In this document: piece after piece, positions 24,601 through 32,620 of the stretch
How positions within the stretch are numbered: position 1 is the stretch's first letter
Layout of the letters: every line of letters starts with the position of its first letter
DNA from: Pseudarthrobacter sp. PS3-L1
GTDB taxonomy: Bacteria; Actinomycetota; Actinomycetes; Actinomycetales; Micrococcaceae
DNA length: 64,000 bases
Direction of reading: 5' to 3'
NCBI RefSeq assembly: GCF_030063285.1
Contig: NZ_JASISU010000001.1
Location: forward strand, 620,001-684,000
Notes under the pieces: model-generated
Databases searched by the model: none
What the model was told of the DNA's origin: nothing
What the model saw: only the letters and a program-made list of their open reading frames with translations
Program-made: the position numbers and the translations under genes

Positions 24601-25236
24601 ATGCAAGACCTAAAAAGGTTCAGCATCAAGCCTATTATCGTTAACCACTTCAGGTCTCTCCGTGCAGATGGGCAGAAGAGAATCTCGGCGGGTACGCTGG
24701 CGACTCTCTTTGTACTTCCACTCGCGGTGGCCGGGCTGGGCCTATCTTTCCACTTCAAGCTTGACCGCGGTGGTGCCACAGCCCTTCTTACCGCAACCGG
24801 TCTCCTCGTAGGTGCCCTGGTCACTGCCTTCATTTTTTTGGCGAACCTCCGCATTAAGATCAGCGAATCAAATGAGTTCAGCATTCGCCGAAGGATGAGT
24901 GTCCTGACCAGCCAGACGGCCGTGGCTTGCTTGTACTGCGCCGGACTTGCGTTATCCATTGCGGTAAGCCTGGCAGTCGCCCTTGCGGTTCCCCGAGCCG
25001 CCAGGCCAGAGTGGGCTCACCTGGCTGCCACCTTCGTAATAGTCGCCGGACTAGTGCATTTGGCTGTGAATTTTCTGACGGTTCTAAGGCGTCTCTTCGG
25101 GGTGTATTACGACGTCTTCCGCGCTGACTTCGTGAGGTTGGCTCCGGCGGAGGATCCCGACGCTCCCAACCTCTCTTCGCATCCCGTCGCAACAGATCAG
25201 GCAGAGTCGCCTACGCGCCGCGTGCAGATGAAGTAG
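24601..25236 (+). CDS. Four-helix membrane protein, second of a two-gene pair
   Basis: A 211-residue membrane protein starting at ATG 24601, with a perfect AGGAGG at 24588-24593 seven bases ahead. Four hydrophobic segments fall in two hairpins: about residues 34-52 and 60-80, then 105-130 and 137-158, with a cytoplasmic helix between. The soluble tail of about 40 residues is acidic and Pro-rich. Small multi-helix proteins paired with an unknown cytoplasmic protein often act as membrane effectors in phage-defence operons, but no recognised effector domain is visible, so the role is open. It is co-directional and close to 23620-24567, and certainly translated given its ribosome site. Confidence 0.7.
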   Translation: MQDLKRFSIKPIIVNHFRSLRADGQKRISAGTLATLFVLPLAVAGLGLSFHFKLDRGGATALLTATGLLVGALVTAFIFLANLRIKISESNEFSIRRRMSVLTSQTAVACLYCAGLALSIAVSLAVALAVPRAARPEWAHLAATFVIVAGLVHLAVNFLTVLRRLFGVYYDVFRADFVRLAPAEDPDAPNLSSHPVATDQAESPTRRVQMK

Positions 25237-25322
25237 TAGGCGAAAAATGTCATTTCGCGAGGGTACTGGCGGGGTCAACATAGCGTAGTGCTTTGACATA
25301 GAGCGCCAGGTTATTCGTCCGC

Positions 25323-25838
25323 GTGTCGGTGGGCCCGGCCATAGTGACTGTGGGTCTTCCGGACGGGATATCCGTTGGACGAAGTCCTATTGACGGAACG
25401 CGGCTCTGCCGTTTGGCACCACTGGGGGATACAGTCTTGAAGGCATTGAAGGGCGTCGCTATTTTAGCCGGCGTGGTTCTGGAGTCGATCGGCAGGGCCA
25501 GCCTGCTTGGGTTCAATGAGTTTCCCTGGAGCGCGCAATCAACTGACCAAACAGTCATCCTGCAATCCACAAGGGATGCATCCAAGCTGCAGAGTGCTAT
25601 CGGGTCCTTCGAGATGATCGTCGACACTGGCGACGGTAATGAAGACATGCCGGACCTCATTTCCGGACGGCGAACCCTTTTCGTAGCGGTGGGAACAGTG
25701 GACGCTCACGTTGATCTCTCGGGCATCAAAGAGGGCGACCGGACTCTGTCCTCCGACGGAAAGTCAGCCACGCTACGTCTGCCCGAGGCCCAGCTGGAAG
25801 AGCCCCGTCTGGACCATGAGGCGTCTCGGGTATATCGA
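25323..25838 (+). pseudogene. DUF4230 protein, truncated at its C-terminus
   Basis: The frame resembles DUF4230: a membrane anchor (LKGVAILAGVVLESI), then VILQSTRDASKLQSAIGSFE, the DMPDLISGRRTLFVAVGTVD block, and LRLPEAQLEEPRLDHEASRVY. DUF4230 normally continues for another 60 or more residues, but here homology ends near 25835. The frame then runs through lipase DNA in the wrong reading frame to 25928. The gene was therefore cut by the event that formed the right island border. The 86 bases before it hold nothing recognisable. Confidence 0.72.
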
Positions 25839-26028
25839 AATGAACAGCCAGTTCCTCAACGGGCCGGCGCGGCAGGTCACCAACATCACCATCCAGGACA
25901 AGTGCCCGGCCGATGTCTTCGAACATGACCAGACGCTGAACGACCCCATGGTGCACCAGTTCGTGGCCCACGCCCTGAGCCGGGTGTCCGGGCCTGCAGA
26001 TCCGGCCTACCAGCCCGATTGCTTCTAG
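25839..26028 (+). pseudogene. C-terminal remnant of a secreted lipase/esterase
   Basis: A different frame opens at the border and encodes about 60 residues: SQFLNGPARQVTNITIQDKC, then FEHDQTLNDPMVHQFVAHAL and a Cys near the stop. This looks like the end of an extracellular alpha/beta-hydrolase lipase, in which a conserved His (H in FEHDQ) follows the N-V-T-x-Q strand. The rest of the gene is missing. With the solute-binding remnant at 21337-21724 it marks the right scar of the island. Confidence 0.6.
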
Positions 26029-26060
26029 CAACGCGTGGCGGCGGGCCGGGGCGGGCCGCC

Positions 26061-26735
26061 GTTACTGCAGCCCCGGCACCCCGTCCTGGATCGCGAAGGT
26101 GGCCTTCGTGCTGACCGGCGCCCCTGGCGTCGTGACGTAGTCCAGCGTCCGGAAGTCCGCGGTCATGGCGTCCTTGGTGATGCGGGTGTTCACGTAGCCA
26201 CGGTTGTCCTTGTAGAACTTCAGATGAGGGTTCTAGGCCATAGTCGGGTCCATGGTCGATCCCGTACCGTTGCCGACGGACCAGATGGAGGTGCAGCCCA
26301 GCTCCGAGCCACCACCGGTGACGCTGGGTCCTTGTAATCCACCTTGACGGCGTTGGCCCAGCTCCGGTGCACGTCTCCGGTGAGGACCACGGCGTTGCGC
26401 ACCTTGGCGTTCAACCTGCCCTGGGTGATCCGGCGGCGCGATGCGGCGTAGCCGTCCCACCCATCCATGGAGACATCGTCGATCTCCGGTGCCTTGTCCC
26501 GGTCCCGCTCGGCGAAGAACACCTGCTGGCTCAGGATGTCCCAGTGCTGCGCGGAGCTCCGGAAACCCTCCAGCAGCTACTTCTCCTGTTCCGCACCGGT
26601 GATCGCGGGATCCTCGGCTATATACGGACGGCCAGGTCCTTCTCCCAGTCGTCCCCGGCCAGCTGGTCGTCGCGTACTGCCGGGTGGATCTTCATGTCGG
26701 CACCCGCTACCCCGTCGCGAGTCCTCCATGGTTAG
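26061..26735 (-). pseudogene. Degraded PhoD-type alkaline phosphatase
   Basis: Read leftwards, fragments of a PhoD phosphatase appear in successive frames: MKIHPAVRDDQLAGDDWEKD near 26700-26640, then WDGYAASRRRITQ and VVLTGDVHRSWANAVKVDY around 26460-26340, then NPHLKFYKDNRGYVNTRITK and ATFAIQDGVPGLQ ending at a TAA at 26061-26063. Frameshifts separate the pieces, at roughly 26590 and 26280, and the N-terminal half with the Tat signal is absent. VLTGDVHRSW is the family's metal-site motif. The gene is clearly dead. Confidence 0.78.
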
Positions 26736-26743
26736 AAACAGCG

Positions 26744-27355
26744 TCACGCCCCCACGAGCCCCTCCACCTGCACCACCACGGCGCGGATGGCGAACTCCAG
26801 GCCGTCCTCCCGGCGTCGTCCGCTTGTTGGTTCCTGGGCGAGGGCGGCGAGCAGGGGGGTCTCCGGCGTCGTGATCCACAGCGCGTCAGGGGATGCGGCG
26901 TCAATGGCTGAGCCAATCACCATCGCGTCAACCATGGCCGAAACCGCCGGCTGCTGGCCCCCGGGCACCCCGGCATGGTCCAGGATCACCAGCAGCGTCT
27001 CGTAGACCTCCAGGGTTCGGGCATCATCCACCCGTGCCCCCACCAGCAGCGGCAGCACCGCAGGGACCTGGGCGGACGCGTCCCGGTAGGAGCGCATCCA
27101 CCCGGCCAGCCGCTCCTGCCACGGGATTGTTGCATCGTGGAAGGCGGACAGCTCCAGCCCCGCATACAGCTCAGCGCGCATCAGCTTGATGATTTCCGCC
27201 TTGCCGCCCTTGACGTGGTGATACAGCGAGGACGCATTCACGCCCAGGTCCGCCGCAATCCCCGGGATGGTGAAATCACGGTGCAGCCGGACCAGTTTCA
27301 GGGCCGAGCCGGCAATGATGGCAGGGGAGAGGATGTTTCGGCTGGGTCGACCCAT
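26744..27355 (-). CDS. TetR-family transcriptional regulator
   Basis: A 203-residue TetR regulator. The N-terminal helix-turn-helix covers residues 8-55, with FTIPGIAADLGVNASSLYHH as the recognition segment, and the C-terminal region resembles the TetR_C ligand domain. The frame extends to 27385, but ATG at 27355 is chosen because GAGG lies about 8 bases ahead and the sequence MGRPSRN is typical of the family. The stop lies next to the phoD remnant. An alcohol dehydrogenase starts its leftward run upstream, ending 51 bases away, so the two may be co-transcribed. Confidence 0.87.
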   Translation of the reverse strand: MGRPSRNILSPAIIAGSALKLVRLHRDFTIPGIAADLGVNASSLYHHVKGGKAEIIKLMRAELYAGLELSAFHDATIPWQERLAGWMRSYRDASAQVPAVLPLLVGARVDDARTLEVYETLLVILDHAGVPGGQQPAVSAMVDAMVIGSAIDAASPDALWITTPETPLLAALAQEPTSGRRREDGLEFAIRAVVVQVEGLVGA

Positions 27356-27406
27356 GCTCAGTACCTCATTCTGGGTGGCCGGCACGCGCCGGTGCGTGAA
27401 TCTGCA

Positions 27407-28507
27407 TCAGAACACAATAACGCTCCGGCCCCGGGCGCCCTCGCGCATCAGGGTAAAAGCCTCATTGACCCGGTCCAGGCCAAAGCGGTGCGTGATCAGC
27501 TCATCGAGCGGGAGCTTGCCGTTGAGGTACAGGCCCGCCAGGAGGGGAAAATCCCGCGCCGGAATGGTGGAGCCGTAATTGGAGCCCAGCAGTTTCTTGC
27601 CGCTCTCCGCGAAGGCCAGCGCATCGAGCTGGAACGGTGAATCCTCTGGGGGTAGTCCCACAATCACCGCCGTGCCGCCGCTGGTCAGGCACGCTGGCAT
27701 CTGGGCAATGGACTGCGGCCGGCCAATGGCCTCAAACACATAGTCCGCCCCGGTCTCCGTGACCTCCCGGACCTGCGCGCCCAGATCCTCACCGGCAATG
27801 ATGGTGTGCGTGGCGCCGAACTTCCGGGCCAGCTCCAGGGATTCCTGGTTGACGTCCACCGCAATGATCGGGTTTGCCCCGGCCAGCGCCAGGCCCATGA
27901 TGATGCACAGGCCCACCCCGCCAGCGCCGATCACCACCGCCGAACGGCCCGGCTTTACTTCCGCGTCATTAATAACGACGCCGACGCCGGTGGCCACCGA
28001 ACAGCCGATCAGCGCGGCCACGTCAAACGGTACGTCCGCCGGGATTTTGATGGCGGCCTGCTCGGGGACCACTGTGTATTCACTCATGGAACCCACCGCC
28101 AGGTACGGATACGCCGGGGCATCACCCAAAGTCATGGCGCTGGTGCCGTCCGGGAGCACGCATTCGTCCGCGCGGGAGCCAGTACAGACCCACGGCTTGC
28201 CCTGCTGGCAGTTGCTGCACTGCTGGCAGGGGTAGAACCAGGTCATGATCACGTGATCGCCCGGGCTCAGGGTGGTGACGCCCTCACCCACCGCCTCCAC
28301 GGTTCCGGCACCCTCATGCCCCATGACAGTGGGGCTAGGCATGGACCAGTCGCCGTCGAGCACGTGGCGGTCCGATCCACACACCCCCGAGGCACCCATC
28401 CTGACCAGCACCTGGCCGGGTCCGGGATCCTTGACGGTGACCTTTGTCAGTTCCAGGCCGGATTCTCCGGCTCCGGTGTGGACGGCGGCATTGGCAATGG
28501 TGGGCAT
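27407..28507 (-). CDS. Zinc-dependent alcohol dehydrogenase
   Basis: A 366-residue medium-chain dehydrogenase of the class-III-like branch. Catalytic zinc ligands are CGSD near residue 43 and GHEGAG near 63; the structural zinc site is CQQCSNCQQGKPWVC near 94-108, and the NAD-binding turn is VIGAGGVGL near 192. Such enzymes oxidise primary alcohols or thiol adducts with NAD. It begins four bases after the NCS1 permease stop, so the two share an operon with the small membrane protein upstream. The substrate is unclear. Confidence 0.9.
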   Translation of the reverse strand: MPTIANAAVHTGAGESGLELTKVTVKDPGPGQVLVRMGASGVCGSDRHVLDGDWSMPSPTVMGHEGAGTVEAVGEGVTTLSPGDHVIMTWFYPCQQCSNCQQGKPWVCTGSRADECVLPDGTSAMTLGDAPAYPYLAVGSMSEYTVVPEQAAIKIPADVPFDVAALIGCSVATGVGVVINDAEVKPGRSAVVIGAGGVGLCIIMGLALAGANPIIAVDVNQESLELARKFGATHTIIAGEDLGAQVREVTETGADYVFEAIGRPQSIAQMPACLTSGGTAVIVGLPPEDSPFQLDALAFAESGKKLLGSNYGSTIPARDFPLLAGLYLNGKLPLDELITHRFGLDRVNEAFTLMREGARGRSVIVF

Positions 28508-28510
28508 GTC

Positions 28511-30031
28511 TCAGGAGTCCTTCGCTGTTGCGGGGGTTACGTCCGCCGCCGCATGCGCGGCGGGCTTGTGGGTGGCAGGTGTCATGGGGCGCCGGCTGTA
28601 GAGCACCTTCATCAGCACCAGGTAGACAACGGCGGCCAGGATCGCTGCGGGCAGCGAGGCCGTGACCAGGTTGAACACTGGCTGGGTTTCCAGGGAAATG
28701 GGGTTGTAGAGCCACAGGTAGAACAGGGTTCCCACAACCACTGCTGCAAGCCCGGCCCAGTTCACGCCGCCGGCGTAGGAGTAGAGGGTGCCGCGCTGGC
28801 CCAGGTGCAGTTCGCGCAGGTCCATCCGTTGTTTGCGCAGGATGAAGTAGTCGGCCAGGGCGGTGCCGCAGATAGAGGTCAGGAACGCACCGGAGACGGA
28901 GACGAACACCATGAACTGTTCGTACATGAACTGTGGGAAGAACGTCATGATCGCCGGGACCACGAAGAACGCCGCGGTCAGTGCCTTCCAGGAGACCTTG
29001 GCCAGCAGCCTGCCCGAGGATTGCCTGATGGCCAGGATGGTGGAGTACACAATCGAGGACATGGAGGTGATGTTGGCGAAGGCAATAAACACCAGCACGG
29101 CGACGCCGATGATGGGACCGCCAAAGGGCACCATCCAGACTGTCGGGTCCGAGTCGCCAAGGGTCAGTGCGGAGGCGAGCCCCACGGCCTGGGCAATCAG
29201 CGTGGCCACGAAGAGCCCAACGTAGGCGGGCCACACGGCTGCCTTGCGGGTGGCTGTCATGCGGGAGAGCGAGCCCATCACCGGGTACCAGGAAACGCCC
29301 ACGCCCACGTTGAATTCGACGGCGACCATGAAGTTCAGGGTGGAGTCATCAAAGGGAGCCAGCGGCGCTGCGGCGAAGAGCTCGCTCACAGAGGTGTTGC
29401 TGATCAGGAAGACCATCATGACCACTGTGACCACGGCCAGGCCCGGTGCAATGATCTTGTTGAACTTGCCGATGGTGACGGGTCCGCGGGAGAGGATGTA
29501 CCAGGCCAGGGCAATGGCGGCCAGACCGCCCAGCGTCACAACAGGGCCGTACTGGCCCAGCTCAATGGACGCGGCCGTGCCAATCACCTGGCTGGTGGCC
29601 CTGCCTGCCATGACGGCCAGGAGCGAGGACCAGCCCATTTCCGTCAGCAGAATCACGGTGAAGACAATGATGCCCACACCCACCACGCCGAACGCGCCGC
29701 GCAGCATGGTGTATTGCTCGGAACCGTAGCGTTGCGAGGCGACGGTGGAGGCCAGGACCATGAAGCACAGGCCAATGGCGTTACCAATGATCATCGCGGC
29801 GATGCCGTCCTGGAAGCCCACCAGCAGGGCGGTGGAGCCCCCCACAATGAAGGCCCAGGTGGCGATGGCCAGGGCGGTGTTGACCCAGGTGAAGTCCCAC
29901 CCTGACCAGACGCGCTCGGACTTCAGGAGCGGGAACGTGCCGAAGGTGTGTTCCTTGCTGAGCTCTGTTTTCTGGGCGGCGGACGCGGTGGTGTTCGCTG
30001 CTGCCCCTCCTGTTGTCTCGCCCGCGCTCAC
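28511..30031 (-). CDS. NCS1-family nucleobase/cation symporter (purine-cytosine permease type)
   Basis: A 506-residue permease with about 12 helices of the nucleobase:cation symporter-1 family. The opening LKSERVWSGWDFTWVN leads into the first helix, where the substrate site lies, and the FNVGVGVSWYPVMGSLSRM loop matches the family's fifth to sixth helix region. GTG at 30031 is chosen because it overlaps the stop of the preceding small gene in GTGA; the longer frame to 30310 covers that gene in a different frame. NCS1 members import cytosine, purines, hydantoins or allantoin. The neighbouring amidase and dehydrogenase suggest a nitrogenous substrate. Confidence 0.89.
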   Translation of the reverse strand: MSAGETTGGAAANTTASAAQKTELSKEHTFGTFPLLKSERVWSGWDFTWVNTALAIATWAFIVGGSTALLVGFQDGIAAMIIGNAIGLCFMVLASTVASQRYGSEQYTMLRGAFGVVGVGIIVFTVILLTEMGWSSLLAVMAGRATSQVIGTAASIELGQYGPVVTLGGLAAIALAWYILSRGPVTIGKFNKIIAPGLAVVTVVMMVFLISNTSVSELFAAAPLAPFDDSTLNFMVAVEFNVGVGVSWYPVMGSLSRMTATRKAAVWPAYVGLFVATLIAQAVGLASALTLGDSDPTVWMVPFGGPIIGVAVLVFIAFANITSMSSIVYSTILAIRQSSGRLLAKVSWKALTAAFFVVPAIMTFFPQFMYEQFMVFVSVSGAFLTSICGTALADYFILRKQRMDLRELHLGQRGTLYSYAGGVNWAGLAAVVVGTLFYLWLYNPISLETQPVFNLVTASLPAAILAAVVYLVLMKVLYSRRPMTPATHKPAAHAAADVTPATAKDS

Positions 30032-30279
30032 AGGATCACCAGCAGGATTCCCAGCAGGCACAGGCCCACTGTTACGCCGACGTACCCGGCAAGTTGCCGT
30101 CCGGACCAGGCGTGCGCGGTGGTGTCCTGGAGTTCGTCCTCTTCGATGATGCTCAGGCGCCTGTCCAGCTCCGTTGCGACCACCGGCGAGACCCCCTCTT
30201 CGACCAGTGCGGTTGTGAAGCCTGAGGAGCGTGGCGAGTCTGTGCTGTGCCGTGCCCGCTTGGAATCTGGTCCACTCAT
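30028..30279 (-). CDS. Small membrane protein translationally coupled to the NCS1 permease
   Basis: An 83-residue protein. Residues 1-60 are soluble and charged (VVATELDRRLSIIEEDELQD), and residues 63-83 form one C-terminal membrane helix ending LCLLGILLVIL. It overlaps the permease start by GTGA, so the pair are translated together. It may be an accessory or stability subunit of the transporter, by analogy with small subunits of other symporters. No domain is recognised. Confidence 0.68.
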   Translation of the reverse strand: MSGPDSKRARHSTDSPRSSGFTTALVEEGVSPVVATELDRRLSIIEEDELQDTTAHAWSGRQLAGYVGVTVGLCLLGILLVIL

Positions 30280-30347
30280 GGGGTGCCTCTCTCTGTCCTG
30301 GGGAACTCAAATCAGGGTTCGTCCTGGGCGATGCGATGCCGGACGAT

Positions 30348-30389
30348 AAACCAAATGTGATTTGGTTTCATAGTATGGTGTAAATCACA
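30348..30389. promoter_or_regulatory. Overlapping palindromes in a divergent promoter
   Basis: AAACCAAAT-GTG-ATTTGGTTT is a perfect 9-bp-arm palindrome at 30348-30368. Overlapping it, TGTGATTT (30356-30363) is inverted as AAATCACA (30382-30389). They lie in an AT-rich patch between the permease operon and the nitrilase-family gene, and are probably regulator sites controlling both directions. Confidence 0.68.
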
Positions 30390-30450
30390 TTCTTAAGTCA
30401 ACGAATTTCTGCGGCCCCCGTTTCTGGTGACGGCCGCGCGAGGAGGCACC

Positions 30451-31359
30451 ATGGCTGCGGAAAAGGCATTTCGGGTGGGCATTGTGCAGGGTATTGCCAT
30501 TCCGGGGGAGATCGAAGCCAACCTGGCGACCCTGCGGCGGCTTGTCATGCAGGCTGTGGAGCAGGGCGCCCAGGTGGTGGTCACTCCCGAGCTCTTCGCC
30601 ACCGGGTACGACCCTGCGACAGCATGGCAGTGGGACGGCGCCAGCATCCGCCAGCAGCTGGCGGAGCTGGCCCGCGATCTTGGGGTTGCGCTGGTGGCGT
30701 CCACTGTTGACTCCACTGTTGACTGCGCTGCTGACTCAGGGGCGGGTGGTGGCTCCGGCGAGGGGGCCGCCGTCGTGCCCGTGACTGACCTGGCGTCCGA
30801 CGACGGCGGCTCGTCGAAGGAAGCCTGCCACCGGATTGCCGCGTCCTTTTTTACGCCTGAGGGCCACGAGTTGGCCAGGGTTCACAAGCGCCATCTCTTT
30901 GGCCCGGTGGAGCAGGAATTCATGACACCGGGCGCTGGCTATGCCGAACCTTTCGACTGGGGCGGATGGCGGTGGGGCATGGGCATCTGCTACGACGTGG
31001 AATTTCCGGAATTCTCCCGCTTCCAGGCGGTGCGTGGAGCCCAGGCACTGCTGGTTCCCACCGCCGTGCCGGAGCTCGAATCGGGGATGCCGGGAAGGGC
31101 AGCCGCATGGAGCTACTCGGCCACCCTGACCTCGACGCTGCAGGTGCCGGCCAGGGCACTGGAAAACGGTGTGTACGTGGCCTACGCAAACCACTGCGCC
31201 GAGGGATTTACCGGGCACAGCTGCATTGCGACGCCCTTTGGCAAGAACGCGGTGCTGCTGGACCGGGCCGAAGATGTTGCGGTCATTGAGCTCGATGCGG
31301 AGGCCCTGGGCGTGGCGCGAACCCTGAACACCTATGTGGGGGACCTGGGACGCGGATAG
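30451..31359 (+). CDS. Carbon-nitrogen hydrolase (nitrilase superfamily)
   Basis: A 302-residue nitrilase-superfamily enzyme with the full Glu-Lys-Cys triad: Glu in TPELFATGY near residue 50, Lys in VHKRHLFG near 150, and Cys in GICYDVEFPE near 182. Members hydrolyse amides, carbamoyl compounds or nitriles in the cytoplasm. ATG 30451 is chosen because AGGAGG at 30441-30446 lies just before it. A Gly/Ala/Asp-rich insertion at roughly residues 95-120 is unusual and probably a surface loop. It diverges from the permease operon and shares its palindromic promoter region, so transport and hydrolysis are likely co-regulated. Confidence 0.9.
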   Translation: MAAEKAFRVGIVQGIAIPGEIEANLATLRRLVMQAVEQGAQVVVTPELFATGYDPATAWQWDGASIRQQLAELARDLGVALVASTVDSTVDCAADSGAGGGSGEGAAVVPVTDLASDDGGSSKEACHRIAASFFTPEGHELARVHKRHLFGPVEQEFMTPGAGYAEPFDWGGWRWGMGICYDVEFPEFSRFQAVRGAQALLVPTAVPELESGMPGRAAAWSYSATLTSTLQVPARALENGVYVAYANHCAEGFTGHSCIATPFGKNAVLLDRAEDVAVIELDAEALGVARTLNTYVGDLGRG

Positions 31360-31462
31360 CAGGACCCCTGATTTGGGACCGGCCGAAAGCCTCTAGTGGG
31401 CGCGGCCGTCGCGTGGGCACCATGGAAGCTGACCATCGCACGGCTCAGCAAGGAGACCCATC

Positions 31463-32518
31463 ATGAAGGCAGCACGCTTCCACGGCAGGAAAGACATCCG
31501 CATCGAGGACATTCCGGAGCCGGAACTGCGGGCCGGGGCCGTGACCATCGACGTTGCCTGGTGCGGTATCTGCGGCACTGACCTCCACGAATACCTGGAG
31601 GGCCCCATTTTTGTCCCGGCGCCGGGCCACCCGCACCCGCTCTCGCTTGAGGAAGCTCCGGTGACCCTGGGGCACGAGTTCTCCGGGACTGTCTCAGCCG
31701 TTGGCGACGGGGTGACAGGCCTCGCGGTGGGGGAGAACGTCGTCGTCGAACCCTATTTTGTCTGTGGTGAATGTGATTCCTGCACGGCCGGCAATTACCA
31801 TCTGTGCCGGAAAATGGGCTTTATTGGCCTTGCTGGCGGCGGTGGCGGGCTGAGCGAGAAAATTGTGGTTGATGCCCGCTGGGTGCATCCCATTGGGGAC
31901 ATTCCACTGGATGAAGCGGCGCTGATCGAACCCCTGTCTGTGGCGCACCATGCTGTTGCACGTAGCGGTGCCAAATCAGGCGATGTCGCTGTGGTGGGCG
32001 GCGCGGGGCCCATTGGATTGCTGACCGCGGCTGTCCTCAAGGGGATGGGCGTGACCACCATCATCAGCGAACTCACGCAGGCCCGCAAGGACAAGGCCGT
32101 GTCCAGCGGGGTAGCGGATCATGTTCTGGACCCCAGCCAGGAAGACGTCCCGGCGCGCGTTTTGGAACTCACCGGTGGGACCGGTGCGGATGTGGCCTTC
32201 GAATGTGCTGGCGTGAACGCGGTGCTGGACACCATGCTTGACGTCGTCCGGCCCGCCGGCGTGGTGGTCAACGTCTCCATCTGGGGCGCCCTGGCCACCG
32301 TGGACATGCAGAAACTGGTCCTGAAGGAAATCGATTTGCGCGGCACCATCGCCTACGTCCGCGACCACCCCGCCGTCATCAAGATGGTCCAGGACGGCAA
32401 GGTGGACCTCAAGCCGTTTATCACCAGCAAGATCGCCCTCGATGACCTGGTGAATGAAGGCTTCGACATCCTGATCAACCACAAGGACACGGCGGTGAAG
32501 GTGCTGGTGCACCCGTAG
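31463..32518 (+). CDS. Zinc-dependent 2,3-butanediol dehydrogenase-like oxidoreductase
   Basis: A 351-residue medium-chain zinc dehydrogenase resembling (R,R)-butanediol dehydrogenase. The catalytic zinc site is CGICGTDLHEY near residues 34-44 and GHEFSG near 70. The structural zinc site is CGECDSCTAGNYHLC near 98-112, followed by the GFIGLAGGGGG stretch typical of this branch. The NAD site is VVGGAGPIGL near 175. It starts 103 bases after the nitrilase-family gene with its own AAGGAGA site and ends before a strong hairpin. Confidence 0.9.
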   Translation: MKAARFHGRKDIRIEDIPEPELRAGAVTIDVAWCGICGTDLHEYLEGPIFVPAPGHPHPLSLEEAPVTLGHEFSGTVSAVGDGVTGLAVGENVVVEPYFVCGECDSCTAGNYHLCRKMGFIGLAGGGGGLSEKIVVDARWVHPIGDIPLDEAALIEPLSVAHHAVARSGAKSGDVAVVGGAGPIGLLTAAVLKGMGVTTIISELTQARKDKAVSSGVADHVLDPSQEDVPARVLELTGGTGADVAFECAGVNAVLDTMLDVVRPAGVVVNVSIWGALATVDMQKLVLKEIDLRGTIAYVRDHPAVIKMVQDGKVDLKPFITSKIALDDLVNEGFDILINHKDTAVKVLVHP

Positions 32519-32565
32519 GGCCAGGCGGCTTTCCCTGCAACATAGGCGTGAAACCGGCGGCTGAT

Positions 32566-32609
32566 GCCACGTACGTCTGGTGCCGCGTCCGGCACGAGAC
32601 CTACGTGGC
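32566..32609. terminator. Bidirectional terminator hairpin
   Basis: A 20-bp stem with two mismatches (GCCACGTACGTCTGGTGCCG at 32566-32585, loop CGTC, returning arm to 32609) lies between the convergent dehydrogenase and M20 genes. There is no U-tract, as is usual in high-GC actinobacteria. Confidence 0.75.
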
Positions 32610-32620
32610 TCAGTGAGGAT

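Noticed and set aside
21725..25838. Prophage or integrative element
   Set aside because: No integrase, structural gene, tRNA target or attachment repeat is visible; a recombination-derived patch fits better.
27806..29905. A 699-codon plus-strand frame across the dehydrogenase and permease genes
   Set aside because: It is rich in His, Gly and Gln with no domain and lies antisense to two clear genes with coupled starts; it is a GC-bias artefact.
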